Under the pieces are notes generated by a model that was given only the letters and a program-made list of their open reading frames with translations, was not told the DNA's origin and ran no database searches. From the NCBI GenBank assembly GCA_903831935.1, contig CAIKZP010000123.1, forward strand, positions 1 through 38,960: a stretch of 38,960 nt of DNA, written 5' to 3'. The position numbers were made by a program, and so were the translations under genes. Of this stretch, positions 8,250 through 16,588 are shown in pieces (position 1 is the first letter of the stretch; each line of letters begins with the position of its first letter). This DNA is from an uncultured Bacteroidota bacterium (GTDB taxonomy: Bacteria > Bacteroidota > Bacteroidia > Chitinophagales > Chitinophagaceae).

Positions 8250-9596
8250 CTAAAAATTCGGATTTATGCCCACATAATTGGCGGGTGTAATTGCTTTCAA
8301 TTCTTTTTTAACTGCAGCAGAAACTTTTAATCCACTAATAAATAAGTGCATTGATTTTTTATCAATTTTATGGTTGCCTCTTGTAAGGTCTTTTAATGCC
8401 TCGTATGGATTAGGATATTTTTCTCTTCTTAAAATTGTTTGAATTGCTTCAGCCACAACAGCCCAATTATTATCTAAGTCTTCTTTTAGTTTCGCTTCAT
8501 TTAATACTAATTTATTTAATCCTTTTTCTAAAGATTTTAAAGCGATGGCAATATGTGCAACAGGTACACCAATATTGCGAAGTACAGTTGAGTCAGTTAA
8601 ATCGCGTTGTAGTCTACTAATGGGCAGTTTTGCTGAAAGATGCTCTAATAAAGCATTTGCTATGCCTAAGTTTCCTTCTGCATTTTCAAAATCAATAGGG
8701 TTTACTTTATGTGGCATGGCAGAAGATCCCACTTCTCCAGCTTTTGTTTTTTGTTTAAAGTAATCCATACTTACATAGGTCCAGATATCTCTACACAAGT
8801 CAATTAAAATTGTATTAATGCGTTTTAAACTATCAAAATGCGCTGCTAAACTATCGTAGTGTTCAATTTGAGTAGTAAACTGCATCCGTTGTAATCCTAA
8901 ACGTTCGTCAACAAATTCATTGCCTAATAATACCCAGTTCTTTTTTGGAAAAGCAACATGGTGGGCATTAAAATTGCCAGTTGCGCCTCCAAATTTTGCT
9001 GCATAAGGAATATGAGAAAACAAAGAAATTTGGTTGCTAATTCTTTCTACAAATACCATGATTTCTTTACCTAAACTAGTTGGCGATGCAGTTTGTCCGT
9101 GTGTTCTGGCTAATAGTGAAACAGCTTTCCAATCGCGTGCTAGTTTTTGTAAATGATTTTGTAGGTTAATTAAATTAGGTAGGTATTCGTATTCCATACA
9201 ATGCTTCCAACTCAATGGAATAGCAGTGTTATTAATATCTTGCGACGTTAATCCAAAATGTATCCATTCTTTTAGTTCAGGTAAATTGGCTTTGTCTAAT
9301 TGCTCTTTTAAAAAATATTCTACTGCTTTTACATCGTGGTTGGTAGTTGCTTCAATTTGTTTAATTTGTTGTGCATCTGCAATACTAAATTCATCGGCTG
9401 TTTTTTTCAATGCGTTTCTTCCTTTTAGGGGAAGTTTAAAAAAGCGTTTATCAGCCAAGAAAAAGAAGTAGTCGATTTCTACTAAAACACGATATTTAAT
9501 AAGGGCATATTCCGAAAAATATTCGTCTAAATGACTTACTTGTTTGCGGTAGCGACCGTCAATAGGAGAGATAGCGGTAAGGTTGTTGAGTTCCAT
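8250..9596 (-). CDS. purB: Adenylosuccinate lyase
   Basis: A fumarase/aspartase-superfamily enzyme that splits SAICAR and adenylosuccinate in purine synthesis. The N-terminus LTAISPIDGRYRKQV is the classic start of the long, E. coli-like form. The catalytic segments LARTHGQTASPT (His), TSQDINNT and the superfamily signature GSSAMPHKVNP (flexible Ser loop) are all present. I choose ATG at 9596 (448 residues); an in-frame ATG at 9635 would add 13 residues unlike the family and would lie upstream of the start site implied by a -7 element at 9644-9637. The gene is convergent with DUF952 and divergent from mqnA. Confidence 0.94.
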   Translation of the reverse strand: MELNNLTAISPIDGRYRKQVSHLDEYFSEYALIKYRVLVEIDYFFFLADKRFFKLPLKGRNALKKTADEFSIADAQQIKQIEATTNHDVKAVEYFLKEQLDKANLPELKEWIHFGLTSQDINNTAIPLSWKHCMEYEYLPNLINLQNHLQKLARDWKAVSLLARTHGQTASPTSLGKEIMVFVERISNQISLFSHIPYAAKFGGATGNFNAHHVAFPKKNWVLLGNEFVDERLGLQRMQFTTQIEHYDSLAAHFDSLKRINTILIDLCRDIWTYVSMDYFKQKTKAGEVGSSAMPHKVNPIDFENAEGNLGIANALLEHLSAKLPISRLQRDLTDSTVLRNIGVPVAHIAIALKSLEKGLNKLVLNEAKLKEDLDNNWAVVAEAIQTILRREKYPNPYEALKDLTRGNHKIDKKSMHLFISGLKVSAAVKKELKAITPANYVGINPNF

Positions 9597-9600
9597 GCGA

Positions 9601-9632
9601 TTGTTTAGGTTGAGCAATAATCCGTTTCTTTG
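9601..9632 (+). promoter_or_regulatory. Possible mqnA promoter
   Basis: TTG (9601-9603) lies 21 bases before TTTCTTTG (9625-9632), one mismatch from TAnnTTTG. This would start RNA shortly before the TTG codon at 9651. It lies on the opposite strand from, and partly beside, the purB control region. Confidence 0.35.
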
Positions 9633-9636
9633 CATA

Positions 9637-9644
9637 CAAAATTA
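9637..9644 (-). promoter_or_regulatory. Bacteroidota -7 element for purB
   Basis: Read on the minus strand this is TAATTTTG, an exact TAnnTTTG match. A transcript starting about seven bases downstream would leave a leader of about 34 bases before ATG 9596. No convincing -33 TTTG was found. Confidence 0.45.
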
Positions 9645-9650
9645 ACCGAA

Positions 9651-10388
9651 TTGAACAAGAGAATACGCATTGGGGTAGTAAGTTATTTAAATACTAAGCC
9701 ATTATTATACGGAATAAGCCGTTCTGGGCTAATGGATAGGGTAGAATTGATAGAAGCTTATCCTGCAAATATTGCTAAAATGCTTTTAGAGGACAGCATT
9801 GATATGGGTTTAGTGCCTGTGGCGGTTATTCCACAGTTAAAATCACCTCAAATTGTATCGAATTACTGTATTGGGGCAAATGGAGAAGTTGCTTCCGTGG
9901 CTATATTTAGTGAAGTACCAATGGAAGAGATTACTACGGTTTTATTAGATTATCAAAGCCGCACTAGTGTAAATCTTGCCAAAATATTATTAGAAAAATA
10001 CTGGAATAAGCAGGTGACATTTATAGAAACAACCGAAGATTTTACCAATTCCATTAAAGGCACTGTTGCAGGGGTGGTTATTGGAGATCGTGCACTTGAA
10101 CAGCGCTTACAGGCATCATATTGTTATGATTTAGCCGAAGCTTGGAAAAAATATTCGGGCTTGCCCTTTGTGTTTGCAGCCTGGGTATCTAATAAAAATT
10201 TAGGAGAAGATTTTGAAGATGCTTTCAATATGGCCAATGGGTATGGCTTAAAACATATTGCAGCAGTGGTTGCCGAAAACCCTTTTGCTGCCTATGATTT
10301 AAACAAGTATTATACTGAAAATATCAGCTATAACTTAGATGCCGAAAAGAGAAAAGGACTTGAATTATTTTTGAGTTTGCTTAAATAA
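9651..10388 (+). CDS. mqnA: Chorismate dehydratase (menaquinone biosynthesis, futalosine pathway)
   Basis: A periplasmic-binding-protein-like fold of the MqnA/MqnD family, recognised from the N-terminal RIRIGVVSYLNTKPLLYG, the SIDMGLVPVAVIP segment and SYCYDLAEAWKKYSGLPFVFAAW. MqnA converts chorismate to 3-[(1-carboxyvinyl)oxy]benzoate, the first futalosine-pathway step to menaquinone. MqnD, the closest alternative, acts later in the same pathway; the RIGVVSYLN start favours MqnA. No ATG is available: TTG 9651 gives 245 residues and fits the family; TTG 9630 adds seven. It links functionally to aroC upstream, which makes its substrate. The 3' end overlaps the convergent flippase gene by 24 bases. 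Confidence 0.87.
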   Translation: MNKRIRIGVVSYLNTKPLLYGISRSGLMDRVELIEAYPANIAKMLLEDSIDMGLVPVAVIPQLKSPQIVSNYCIGANGEVASVAIFSEVPMEEITTVLLDYQSRTSVNLAKILLEKYWNKQVTFIETTEDFTNSIKGTVAGVVIGDRALEQRLQASYCYDLAEAWKKYSGLPFVFAAWVSNKNLGEDFEDAFNMANGYGLKHIAAVVAENPFAAYDLNKYYTENISYNLDAEKRKGLELFLSLLK

Positions 10389-11891
10389 ACCAGGAATTTT
10401 TTCAGTCAATACTTTTTTCACTAGTGCTAAAATATCTGGTGCAGGGTTAATCCAAATAGCCAAACCTGCAAAGCAAATAATATAAAAGCCAGATCTAATA
10501 AATAGGTTCCAAAAAATATTATTTAAATGCAATCCAAAATGAATGGAGCCCATAAGTGCTAAACTTAATACTAAAAATATAGCATGTTTTAGTGTATAAG
10601 GTTGCAGATTGAATTTTTTATATAGGAATCCAAATCGCATTGAGTTATATATAATCAGCGCAAATAAATTAGAGAAAGCCAACCCTTCTAATCCATAATT
10701 TTTTATCAGTAAATAATTCAAAGGCAAGGATAAAATAATATAAAAAAGGTTGGTGAAAAAATCGAACCGCCAATAATTAGAAGTGCCTATTATTTGTCCA
10801 TTTACACCTGTTGCTAGGTCAATTAATTTGGCTAGTCCTAATATAAAAATCAAATTGGTTAAAGCATCGTAGCCCCCAGATTCTTTGTGGCTAACCCAGT
10901 TTAAGAAAGACACTAGGTTTTCAATATTTAGCCAAATCAATCCAAAACAAAACAATCCAATGGCCAATAAATTCGACACGCTTTTGTGGTAAATATGTTT
11001 GATGTTGGCAAAGTCTTTGTTTTTCCAAGAAACGGCTAGAATAGGTATGCTTATAGAGGTTAAACTACGTTGAGGGATTTCTAGAATTGCAGAAACATAA
11101 GTAGCTATTGCAAAAATTCCAGTATCACTTAAACCCCTCAAGCCAAAAATTAAAAAAGTATCATTGGTGCGGGCTAGCATATTAAAAAACTGACCAGCAA
11201 ACACAAATAATGCAAAATTAATCATGCGTTTGCTTAGTCGTCTGGTAACACTACTTAGTTGAAAACGGTACAGGTACCATTGTTTAGATTTAATTAAGGA
11301 GTACAATAATAATAATGTAGGAATTAAATAAACCCCACTATATAATGCAATGAAATTAGTAAGGCTAATCCATTTTAAACCGTATGCTAAAATTAAAAAA
11401 GTGGTAATGATTCTAATAGCGGTCTCGCGCAAAAAATTGGTATAAACACCTTTTCTTAAACCCCAAGCAAATGCTTCTAGCCAAATAAATAAAAGCAAGA
11501 AAAAAGTGTAAGGATATACATAAGAAAAATGTGCTGCAAAACTTGGCGACTTACCCAATTTGCGAATGATAAAATCTTTTTGCTGCCATCCTAATACTAT
11601 CAAAATAGCAAATCCAATCATATTTACTATAAAAGTAATGAGCGGTAAATCGTTTTTTCTTGCGCCGAGGTATTGGTTGTAAAAAGGATAAAATTTATAA
11701 ACTACGGGTAGGGTTCCTAAAGTACAAAAAACAGAGAGCGTGGCTCCTGTATCAATCAGGGCACGCACTAGCCCCATATCGTTTTTGGTAAAAAATAAGG
11801 GGAAAAGAATTAATAGATTAATGGCGCCAATTAAAAAACCGAGTATTATAAAAAGTGAAGATTGAATACTTTGTTTTTGAATAATGCCCAT
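10365..11891 (-). CDS. Oligosaccharide flippase-like membrane protein (MOP superfamily, Wzx type)
   Basis: A 508-residue, very hydrophobic protein with about 12-14 predicted membrane spans distributed along its length, beginning SSLFIILGFLIGAINLLIL. Pattern and size fit the polysaccharide-biosynthesis branch of the MOP/MATE superfamily, which flips lipid-linked glycans across the inner membrane. A conserved-looking central region, FAGQFFNMLARTNDTFLIFG, resembles homologues where acidic and Arg residues line the channel. Lipid II flippase (MurJ) is less likely given the glycosyltransferase neighbours. It is the last gene of a minus-strand run FkbM-GT2-flippase (56 bases after the GT2) and ends overlapping mqnA. 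Confidence 0.85.
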   Translation of the reverse strand: MGIIQKQSIQSSLFIILGFLIGAINLLILFPLFFTKNDMGLVRALIDTGATLSVFCTLGTLPVVYKFYPFYNQYLGARKNDLPLITFIVNMIGFAILIVLGWQQKDFIIRKLGKSPSFAAHFSYVYPYTFFLLLFIWLEAFAWGLRKGVYTNFLRETAIRIITTFLILAYGLKWISLTNFIALYSGVYLIPTLLLLYSLIKSKQWYLYRFQLSSVTRRLSKRMINFALFVFAGQFFNMLARTNDTFLIFGLRGLSDTGIFAIATYVSAILEIPQRSLTSISIPILAVSWKNKDFANIKHIYHKSVSNLLAIGLFCFGLIWLNIENLVSFLNWVSHKESGGYDALTNLIFILGLAKLIDLATGVNGQIIGTSNYWRFDFFTNLFYIILSLPLNYLLIKNYGLEGLAFSNLFALIIYNSMRFGFLYKKFNLQPYTLKHAIFLVLSLALMGSIHFGLHLNNIFWNLFIRSGFYIICFAGLAIWINPAPDILALVKKVLTEKIPGLFKQTQK

Positions 11892-11947
11892 AGCGCAAAT
11901 ATATTGTAAATAGGAGTAAGGTTAGTTATTAGCAACTAGGCTAAGAA

Positions 11948-12748
11948 TTACTTGTACTTTTTTATCAGTCTATTTTTTAGCATTTTCCATATATCCTGAA
12001 AGGAAATTCTAGATTCGGTATAAAGCACCTGTTTATTCATTACAAGTTCTTTTAGGCAGTTCACATACCAGTCTTTGTGCTTGTCTAAAATATAGTCAAT
12101 TAAAGCCTGCCTGTTTGGAATGGTATAATTATTATGGGTAGATTTTTTTGTTTGTCTGTAAAAAAGCAAATATTCAGCAATTACATGCACATGCCATTTT
12201 TGTTGGGTAACCCTAATATAGAATTCCCAATCTTCGTATCCATTTTTCATGCTTTCGTCGTAGCCGCCAACACTATCCCAAACCTCTTTTCTTACAATGG
12301 CACAGGCTGGACATTGGCTTGAAAACAAGAAATTAAAAGCATTTCCACCCCTTGGTTTCGCATTGCCTTTTCTTTCGCCAAAGTATTTAATATAACTAGT
12401 AACAACTGCAGTGCTAGGCTCTTTTTCTAGAATTTGCAATGCTTTGTCAAAAAAACTTGGGGCAAAATAATCATCGGCATCAAGTGCTGCTATAATTGTT
12501 CCGTTTGCATGCTTCACGCCATAATTTCTAGCAGATGACATGCGTCCATTCTCTTTATGTAAAACCCGAATATTTTGGTGTGTAGAAAGCGCCTCTAAAA
12601 CATCTAATGTATGTGTATCGGTAGACCCATCATTTACAATAATTATTTCAATGTTTTGATAGGTTTGATGCGATAACTTTTCAATCGTTTCATTTAAGTA
12701 TATCCCATCATTAAAACACGGAATAACAACACTAATTAATGGATTCAT
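11948..12748 (-). CDS. Family 2 glycosyltransferase
   Basis: A 266-residue GT-A-fold inverting glycosyltransferase. ISVVIPCFNDG starts the nucleotide-binding Rossmann half, IIIVNDGSTD carries the sugar-nucleotide Asp, and AALDADDYF (residues 88-95) is the DXD metal motif. GYDESMKNGYEDWEF is the acceptor-side ED motif with the likely catalytic base. The C-terminal part is short and has no membrane helix, so it is cytoplasmic or peripheral. It starts 11 bases after the FkbM methyltransferase gene and is followed by the flippase, suggesting one transcript. Donor and acceptor sugars cannot be inferred. Confidence 0.9.
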   Translation of the reverse strand: MNPLISVVIPCFNDGIYLNETIEKLSHQTYQNIEIIIVNDGSTDTHTLDVLEALSTHQNIRVLHKENGRMSSARNYGVKHANGTIIAALDADDYFAPSFFDKALQILEKEPSTAVVTSYIKYFGERKGNAKPRGGNAFNFLFSSQCPACAIVRKEVWDSVGGYDESMKNGYEDWEFYIRVTQQKWHVHVIAEYLLFYRQTKKSTHNNYTIPNRQALIDYILDKHKDWYVNCLKELVMNKQVLYTESRISFQDIWKMLKNRLIKKYK

Positions 12749-12759
12749 TATGGTTATTA

Positions 12760-13578
12760 TTATTTATAACAAAAGATGTTTAATTGTACATCATACATTT
12801 CGCCAGTTGTTTTTTGAACAAAAGGACTTTTTAGAGAATCAGCTGCATTTTTAATATAAACTTTAAAATTTGCTTGCTCCAATATCTTTAATAGTATTTG
12901 TAATTTATTGGTATCGCTAACTTTTCCGTGGTATTCTAAAAAGAAATTACTGACTTTATTTAAATATGGTACACAGTCTTTCACCACTTCAAATTCTGCA
13001 CCTTCTATATCCATTTTTAAAAAATCAATATTATCGTATGCTTGTAATAGATTAGAAAGTTTAATTGTTTTAACCAAATTAGTTCCGCTTCCAGAATTAT
13101 CAATATGGCTTGCTTCAGAACCTTTACTATCAAATGAAATAAATCCATCTTCAATCCAAACTGCTGCTTGGTGAAGCGTAACATTTGTAAAATTATTTTG
13201 AGTGATGTTTTTATTCAATACCTCAATTAAATGCTCGTCTGGTTCAAATGCTATGATTGTTGCGTTTGGGTAGATCGATTTAAAATAAATGCAACTCATG
13301 CCAATATTGGCGCCGCAATCAAGAATAATAGGGGATGTTGTATTGCAATCAAACCTATAAATTTCGCTATTAAAAATTTCTTTATATGTTTTAACCACTT
13401 CGTATGGTCGAATATAAGAGAGTTTGAAATTATTGAAATGGCGGGTTTTTATAGAGGTATCTTCTTCATTTTTAAGTATCCGTTCTGTAAGCCAAGGGAT
13501 ATTTTTAAAGCGTTGAATAGGCTTTTTATTTAGTATTCTTTTTGCAATGCCATTCAGTATATTTGTAATCAATTTCAT
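12760..13578 (-). CDS. FkbM family SAM-dependent methyltransferase
   Basis: A 272-residue class I methyltransferase. ILDCGANIGMSCIYF (residues 85-99) is the SAM-binding motif I, IAFEPD (109-114) ends strand 2 with the acidic ribose contact, and FLKMDIEGAEFEVV is the FkbM hallmark. FkbM-type enzymes in glycan clusters usually O-methylate sugars; the neighbours here (GT2, flippase) support that, but the target is unknown. The first about 60 residues form a basic, helical extension common in sugar-locus FkbM proteins. It diverges from the GT2 gene at 13595 with only 16 bases between the start codons. Confidence 0.9.
   Translation of the reverse strand: MKLITNILNGIAKRILNKKPIQRFKNIPWLTERILKNEEDTSIKTRHFNNFKLSYIRPYEVVKTYKEIFNSEIYRFDCNTTSPIILDCGANIGMSCIYFKSIYPNATIIAFEPDEHLIEVLNKNITQNNFTNVTLHQAAVWIEDGFISFDSKGSEASHIDNSGSGTNLVKTIKLSNLLQAYDNIDFLKMDIEGAEFEVVKDCVPYLNKVSNFFLEYHGKVSDTNKLQILLKILEQANFKVYIKNAADSLKSPFVQKTTGEMYDVQLNIFCYK
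13558..13565 (+). promoter_or_regulatory. Possible -7 element for the GT2 gene at 13595
   Basis: TATATTTG matches TAnnTTTG, 29 bases before the ATG. It lies inside the first codons of the opposing FkbM gene, as it must with a 16-base intergenic gap. A TTTG at 13541-13544 is upstream but only 13 bases away, closer than usual. Confidence 0.3.
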
Positions 13579-13594
13579 AAAAAAGTAATAGTTA

Positions 13595-14536
13595 ATGAAT
13601 TCGCCGCTGATTTCTATTTGTATTCCTGCTTATAAAAAGCCTGAATATGTATTGCGATGTATCCAATCTATACAGAAACAAACTTATAAAGCGGTTGAAA
13701 TAATCATTTCAGACGACTCTCCTAATCAGGATATGAATGTAGCAATAAATTCTTATACTTCGGAATTGAACATTCACTATTACCACAATTCCCCGGCACT
13801 AAAAAGCCCTGCTAATTGGAACAATGCTATCAATAAAGCGTCTGGCGATTACTATATGCTAATGCACCAAGATGATTGGTTTAATAGTGACAATGCATTA
13901 GAAATTTATTTAAATACTTTTTTAAATAACCCTACAGTCAATTTTGTTTTTTGTAGGAATACAGCCATTCAGCCCGATGGCGAAATAATTACTTTACAAG
14001 CAATACCTTCTTTGCTAAAAGAAATGAGCCAAAAACCTAATCATATTTTAAGGGCAAATGTAATTGGCCCTCCAAGTAATGTAATGTTGAAAGCGGGTAC
14101 AGATGTACGTTATGAAGAAAAATATATTTGGTTGGTTGATGTAGATTATTATGTTCAATTATTAAATAAAGGATATCGTTATGTGTATCTAGATCAACAC
14201 TTGGTAAGCATTGGTTTGCACGAAGACCAAACCACTGTTTATTGCAGAAATAATGAAGACGTGATAGTGCGTGAGAATATACATTTTGCAACTAAAATTG
14301 GCAATGGTGCTTTCAAGGATATTTTAATATTCGATTACTACTGGCGCTTATTGCGTAATTATAAAATTAGAAGTATTCAAGCGCTAGTTCAAATGGGAGT
14401 TAATGAATTGGATATTTTGCCAGTTATTAAAAAAATGCTAGTATTTCAAACACATTTTTCGTTGTCTATTTTAAAAATAGGAATAGTTTCTAAAATATTC
14501 ATGACGTATAACTATTTGGTTAGGCCACGTAATTAG
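13595..14536 (+). CDS. Family 2 glycosyltransferase
   Basis: A 313-residue GT-A-fold transferase with ISICIPAYKKPEYV at the start, IIISDDSPN for the nucleotide site and MLMHQDDWF (residues 88-96) as the DXD-type metal motif. WLVDVDYYVQLL replaces the more usual ED acceptor motif. No confident membrane helix is seen. Codon use and AT content resemble the neighbours. It is the first of two plus-strand glycosyltransferases inside the glycan locus; the second starts 115 bases later beyond a hairpin, so the two may be separate transcripts. Substrates cannot be assigned. Confidence 0.88.
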   Translation: MNSPLISICIPAYKKPEYVLRCIQSIQKQTYKAVEIIISDDSPNQDMNVAINSYTSELNIHYYHNSPALKSPANWNNAINKASGDYYMLMHQDDWFNSDNALEIYLNTFLNNPTVNFVFCRNTAIQPDGEIITLQAIPSLLKEMSQKPNHILRANVIGPPSNVMLKAGTDVRYEEKYIWLVDVDYYVQLLNKGYRYVYLDQHLVSIGLHEDQTTVYCRNNEDVIVRENIHFATKIGNGAFKDILIFDYYWRLLRNYKIRSIQALVQMGVNELDILPVIKKMLVFQTHFSLSILKIGIVSKIFMTYNYLVRPRN

Positions 14537-14549
14537 CGTGGCATTTTTT
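14524..14549 (+). terminator. Terminator overlapping the end of the GT2 gene
   Basis: GCCACG (14524-14529) pairs with CGTGGC (14537-14542) and is followed by ATTTTTT. The stop codon TAG (14534-14536) sits in the seven-base loop, so the hairpin uses the last codons of the gene. Confidence 0.65.
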
Positions 14550-14651
14550 ACACTTAATTAAGGTTTAAATACTTTATCAAATTCGCTTGCAACAATAGTA
14601 TTTGTTATTATCCTTATCTTCATATTGCTTATTTAATCAAGTAGTACATTC

Positions 14652-15659
14652 ATGCAATTATCCATTCTTATTGTAAATTATAAATCTAGTCGCTTTATTA
14701 GTGACTGTCTACATTCTGCAGATGCAGCATTGTTGGCTAACCAACAAGTAGAATGGATTGTGATTGATAATTGTTCGGGTGATGATAGTAAATCCTTTTT
14801 AACCACTGCATTTCCTTTTATAAAGTGGGTAGATATGGGCTATAATGCAGGTTTTGCACGTGCCAATAATGCAGGTATGCGTTTAGCACTGGGAGAGAAT
14901 ATTTTATTGTTAAACCCCGACACTTTATTGTTGCCAGGATCAATTGAAGCATGCTTAACAAGATTTAAGGCATCGGATCATGTAGCTTGTGGCGTACAGT
15001 TAGTACACAAAAATTTAATGCCACAATTTTCGGGTAGTTATTTTATGAAAGGAGGAATCAATCACCTCTTGCCATTACCTTATTGGGGAGGATTACTGAA
15101 ACAATTAGCAGGTTTTTTAAAAACAGAAAAACCGGCTATTATTACTGCTACTGCCGAACAAAATTTAGACTGGATTAGTGGCGCTTTTTTAATGGTTAAA
15201 AAATTGGCTATTGAAAATATTGGAATGATGGATGAAGACTTTTTTTTATACGGAGAAGAAGTAGAGTGGTGTAGTCGTTTAAGAAAATTGGGAACCATTT
15301 GTATTTATGGTGATATTAAAATTATTCATTTAATAGGAGAGACCATAAAAGATGCAACCAATGCAATAGATAATAGTTATACTAATTTATACGATAAAAA
15401 AGCCAGACAATTAATACTGTCTAATCATGTAAGAATTAGAAAACAATATGGGATATTTTGGTTTTTGTTTCAATTGCTTAATTATACTTGGGCAATACCT
15501 TTTGCATTGATTGTTAGTTTTTTTAAACATTTACTAGAATTAAAAAATCCGTTTTTGGAATTTGCAAATATTGCCAGTCTTTTTAGAAATGTACTTGAAG
15601 TTTGGAAACTAAGTTTCACTATCATTGCCAATAAAAAACATTTTTACAAATGTATTTAA
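14652..15659 (+). CDS. Family 2 glycosyltransferase, rhamnosyltransferase-like
   Basis: A 335-residue transferase of the WbbL/RfbN-like GT2 group: LSILIVNYKSS, VIDNCSGDDS, the loop MGYNAGFARANN and LLLNPDTLLL (residues 85-94, NPD in place of DXD) in that order, then DWISGAFLMVKK and the acceptor motif DEDFFLYGEEVEWCSRL. A hydrophobic stretch near the C-terminus (FLFQLLNYTWAIPFALIVSF) could anchor it at the membrane. The group often transfers rhamnose, but donor specificity is inference only. ATG 14652 starts directly before the first strand. The gene converges with the next GT2 gene over 16 bases. Confidence 0.9.
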   Translation: MQLSILIVNYKSSRFISDCLHSADAALLANQQVEWIVIDNCSGDDSKSFLTTAFPFIKWVDMGYNAGFARANNAGMRLALGENILLLNPDTLLLPGSIEACLTRFKASDHVACGVQLVHKNLMPQFSGSYFMKGGINHLLPLPYWGGLLKQLAGFLKTEKPAIITATAEQNLDWISGAFLMVKKLAIENIGMMDEDFFLYGEEVEWCSRLRKLGTICIYGDIKIIHLIGETIKDATNAIDNSYTNLYDKKARQLILSNHVRIRKQYGIFWFLFQLLNYTWAIPFALIVSFFKHLLELKNPFLEFANIASLFRNVLEVWKLSFTIIANKKHFYKCI

Positions 15660-15675
15660 GCGATGGTCTTTAAAA

Positions 15676-16581
15676 TTAATAGTTCAATAGCCCTTTTAAA
15701 GCGTCAATTCTAAATTGAATAATGGGCCAAGATTTTGCGGGAGTGAATTGTAATGCATATTTAATTGCTAATATAATAGCAGCACCCAATTTAAAAATAT
15801 ACTCAGCAATTTTTTGAAAATATGCTTTTTGCGAAATGTTTTTTGTTCGCGTTCTTTCTCCTCTACCTATACCACTAGCAACACGATACAGGTATTCTGC
15901 GGTTAGTTTTTTTACTTCTACCACATGATATACCACAATGGATGGATCGTAATAAATAGTATGTCCTAAGGATAGTATTTTGTAAAACAATTCTTTGCCC
16001 TCTCCCCCAATTCGAAGTGTGCCAACTACGCCTGGTAATGCGGTATTAAAACCTGCAATTGTTTCAAAGATTTCTTTGCTTACAATCATGTTCGATTCTA
16101 AAGGATATTTGCCTTTTTCAAACGCTTTGGCTATTGGGGCATAATCGAAATTTCCTACTAAAGAAGAAACATAGTAACTCATCCATTTGGGCTCGGTGGG
16201 AATATATTTTGGTATAATTCTACCACCAAAACCAACAATACTAGGATGCAGTTTAATATGCGCTAGAATATTTTCTACAAAATTGGGTGTGGCAACAGCA
16301 TCGTCATCCATAAAACAAAACCAGTTCCCTTTAGCCAATTCAGCTCCTTTGTTTCTTGCAAAAGAGGCACCCTGATTGGTTTCTGTTGCATAAGTAAATT
16401 GGCCATTCGGATGTACTAACCGCCATTTTGCATACACATCAGTAGTGCCATCAGTAGAATTATTATCTACTATAATTGCTTCGAAATTATTCATTCCTAC
16501 CGATTGCTCATACAGGCTTGTTAGTGCCTGACCTATATAATCGGCTCTGTTATAACTACAAATAATAATACTTAATTGCAT
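15676..16581 (-). CDS. Family 2 glycosyltransferase
   Basis: A 301-residue GT-A transferase: LSIIICSYNRADYI at the N-terminus, AIIVDNNSTDGT at the nucleotide site, GASFARNKGAELA, and CFMDDDAVA (residues 89-97) as the metal motif. The middle contains LPGVVGTLRIGGEGKE with the acceptor-side acidic residues. A C-terminal hydrophobic segment (KLGAAIILAIKYALQF) may associate with the membrane. It begins 7 bases after the YfhO-like gene and is probably co-transcribed with it, pairing a cytoplasmic glycosyltransferase with a large membrane protein. Sugar specificity is unknown. Confidence 0.9.
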   Translation of the reverse strand: MQLSIIICSYNRADYIGQALTSLYEQSVGMNNFEAIIVDNNSTDGTTDVYAKWRLVHPNGQFTYATETNQGASFARNKGAELAKGNWFCFMDDDAVATPNFVENILAHIKLHPSIVGFGGRIIPKYIPTEPKWMSYYVSSLVGNFDYAPIAKAFEKGKYPLESNMIVSKEIFETIAGFNTALPGVVGTLRIGGEGKELFYKILSLGHTIYYDPSIVVYHVVEVKKLTAEYLYRVASGIGRGERTRTKNISQKAYFQKIAEYIFKLGAAIILAIKYALQFTPAKSWPIIQFRIDALKGLLNY

Positions 16582-16588
16582 TGTATTA

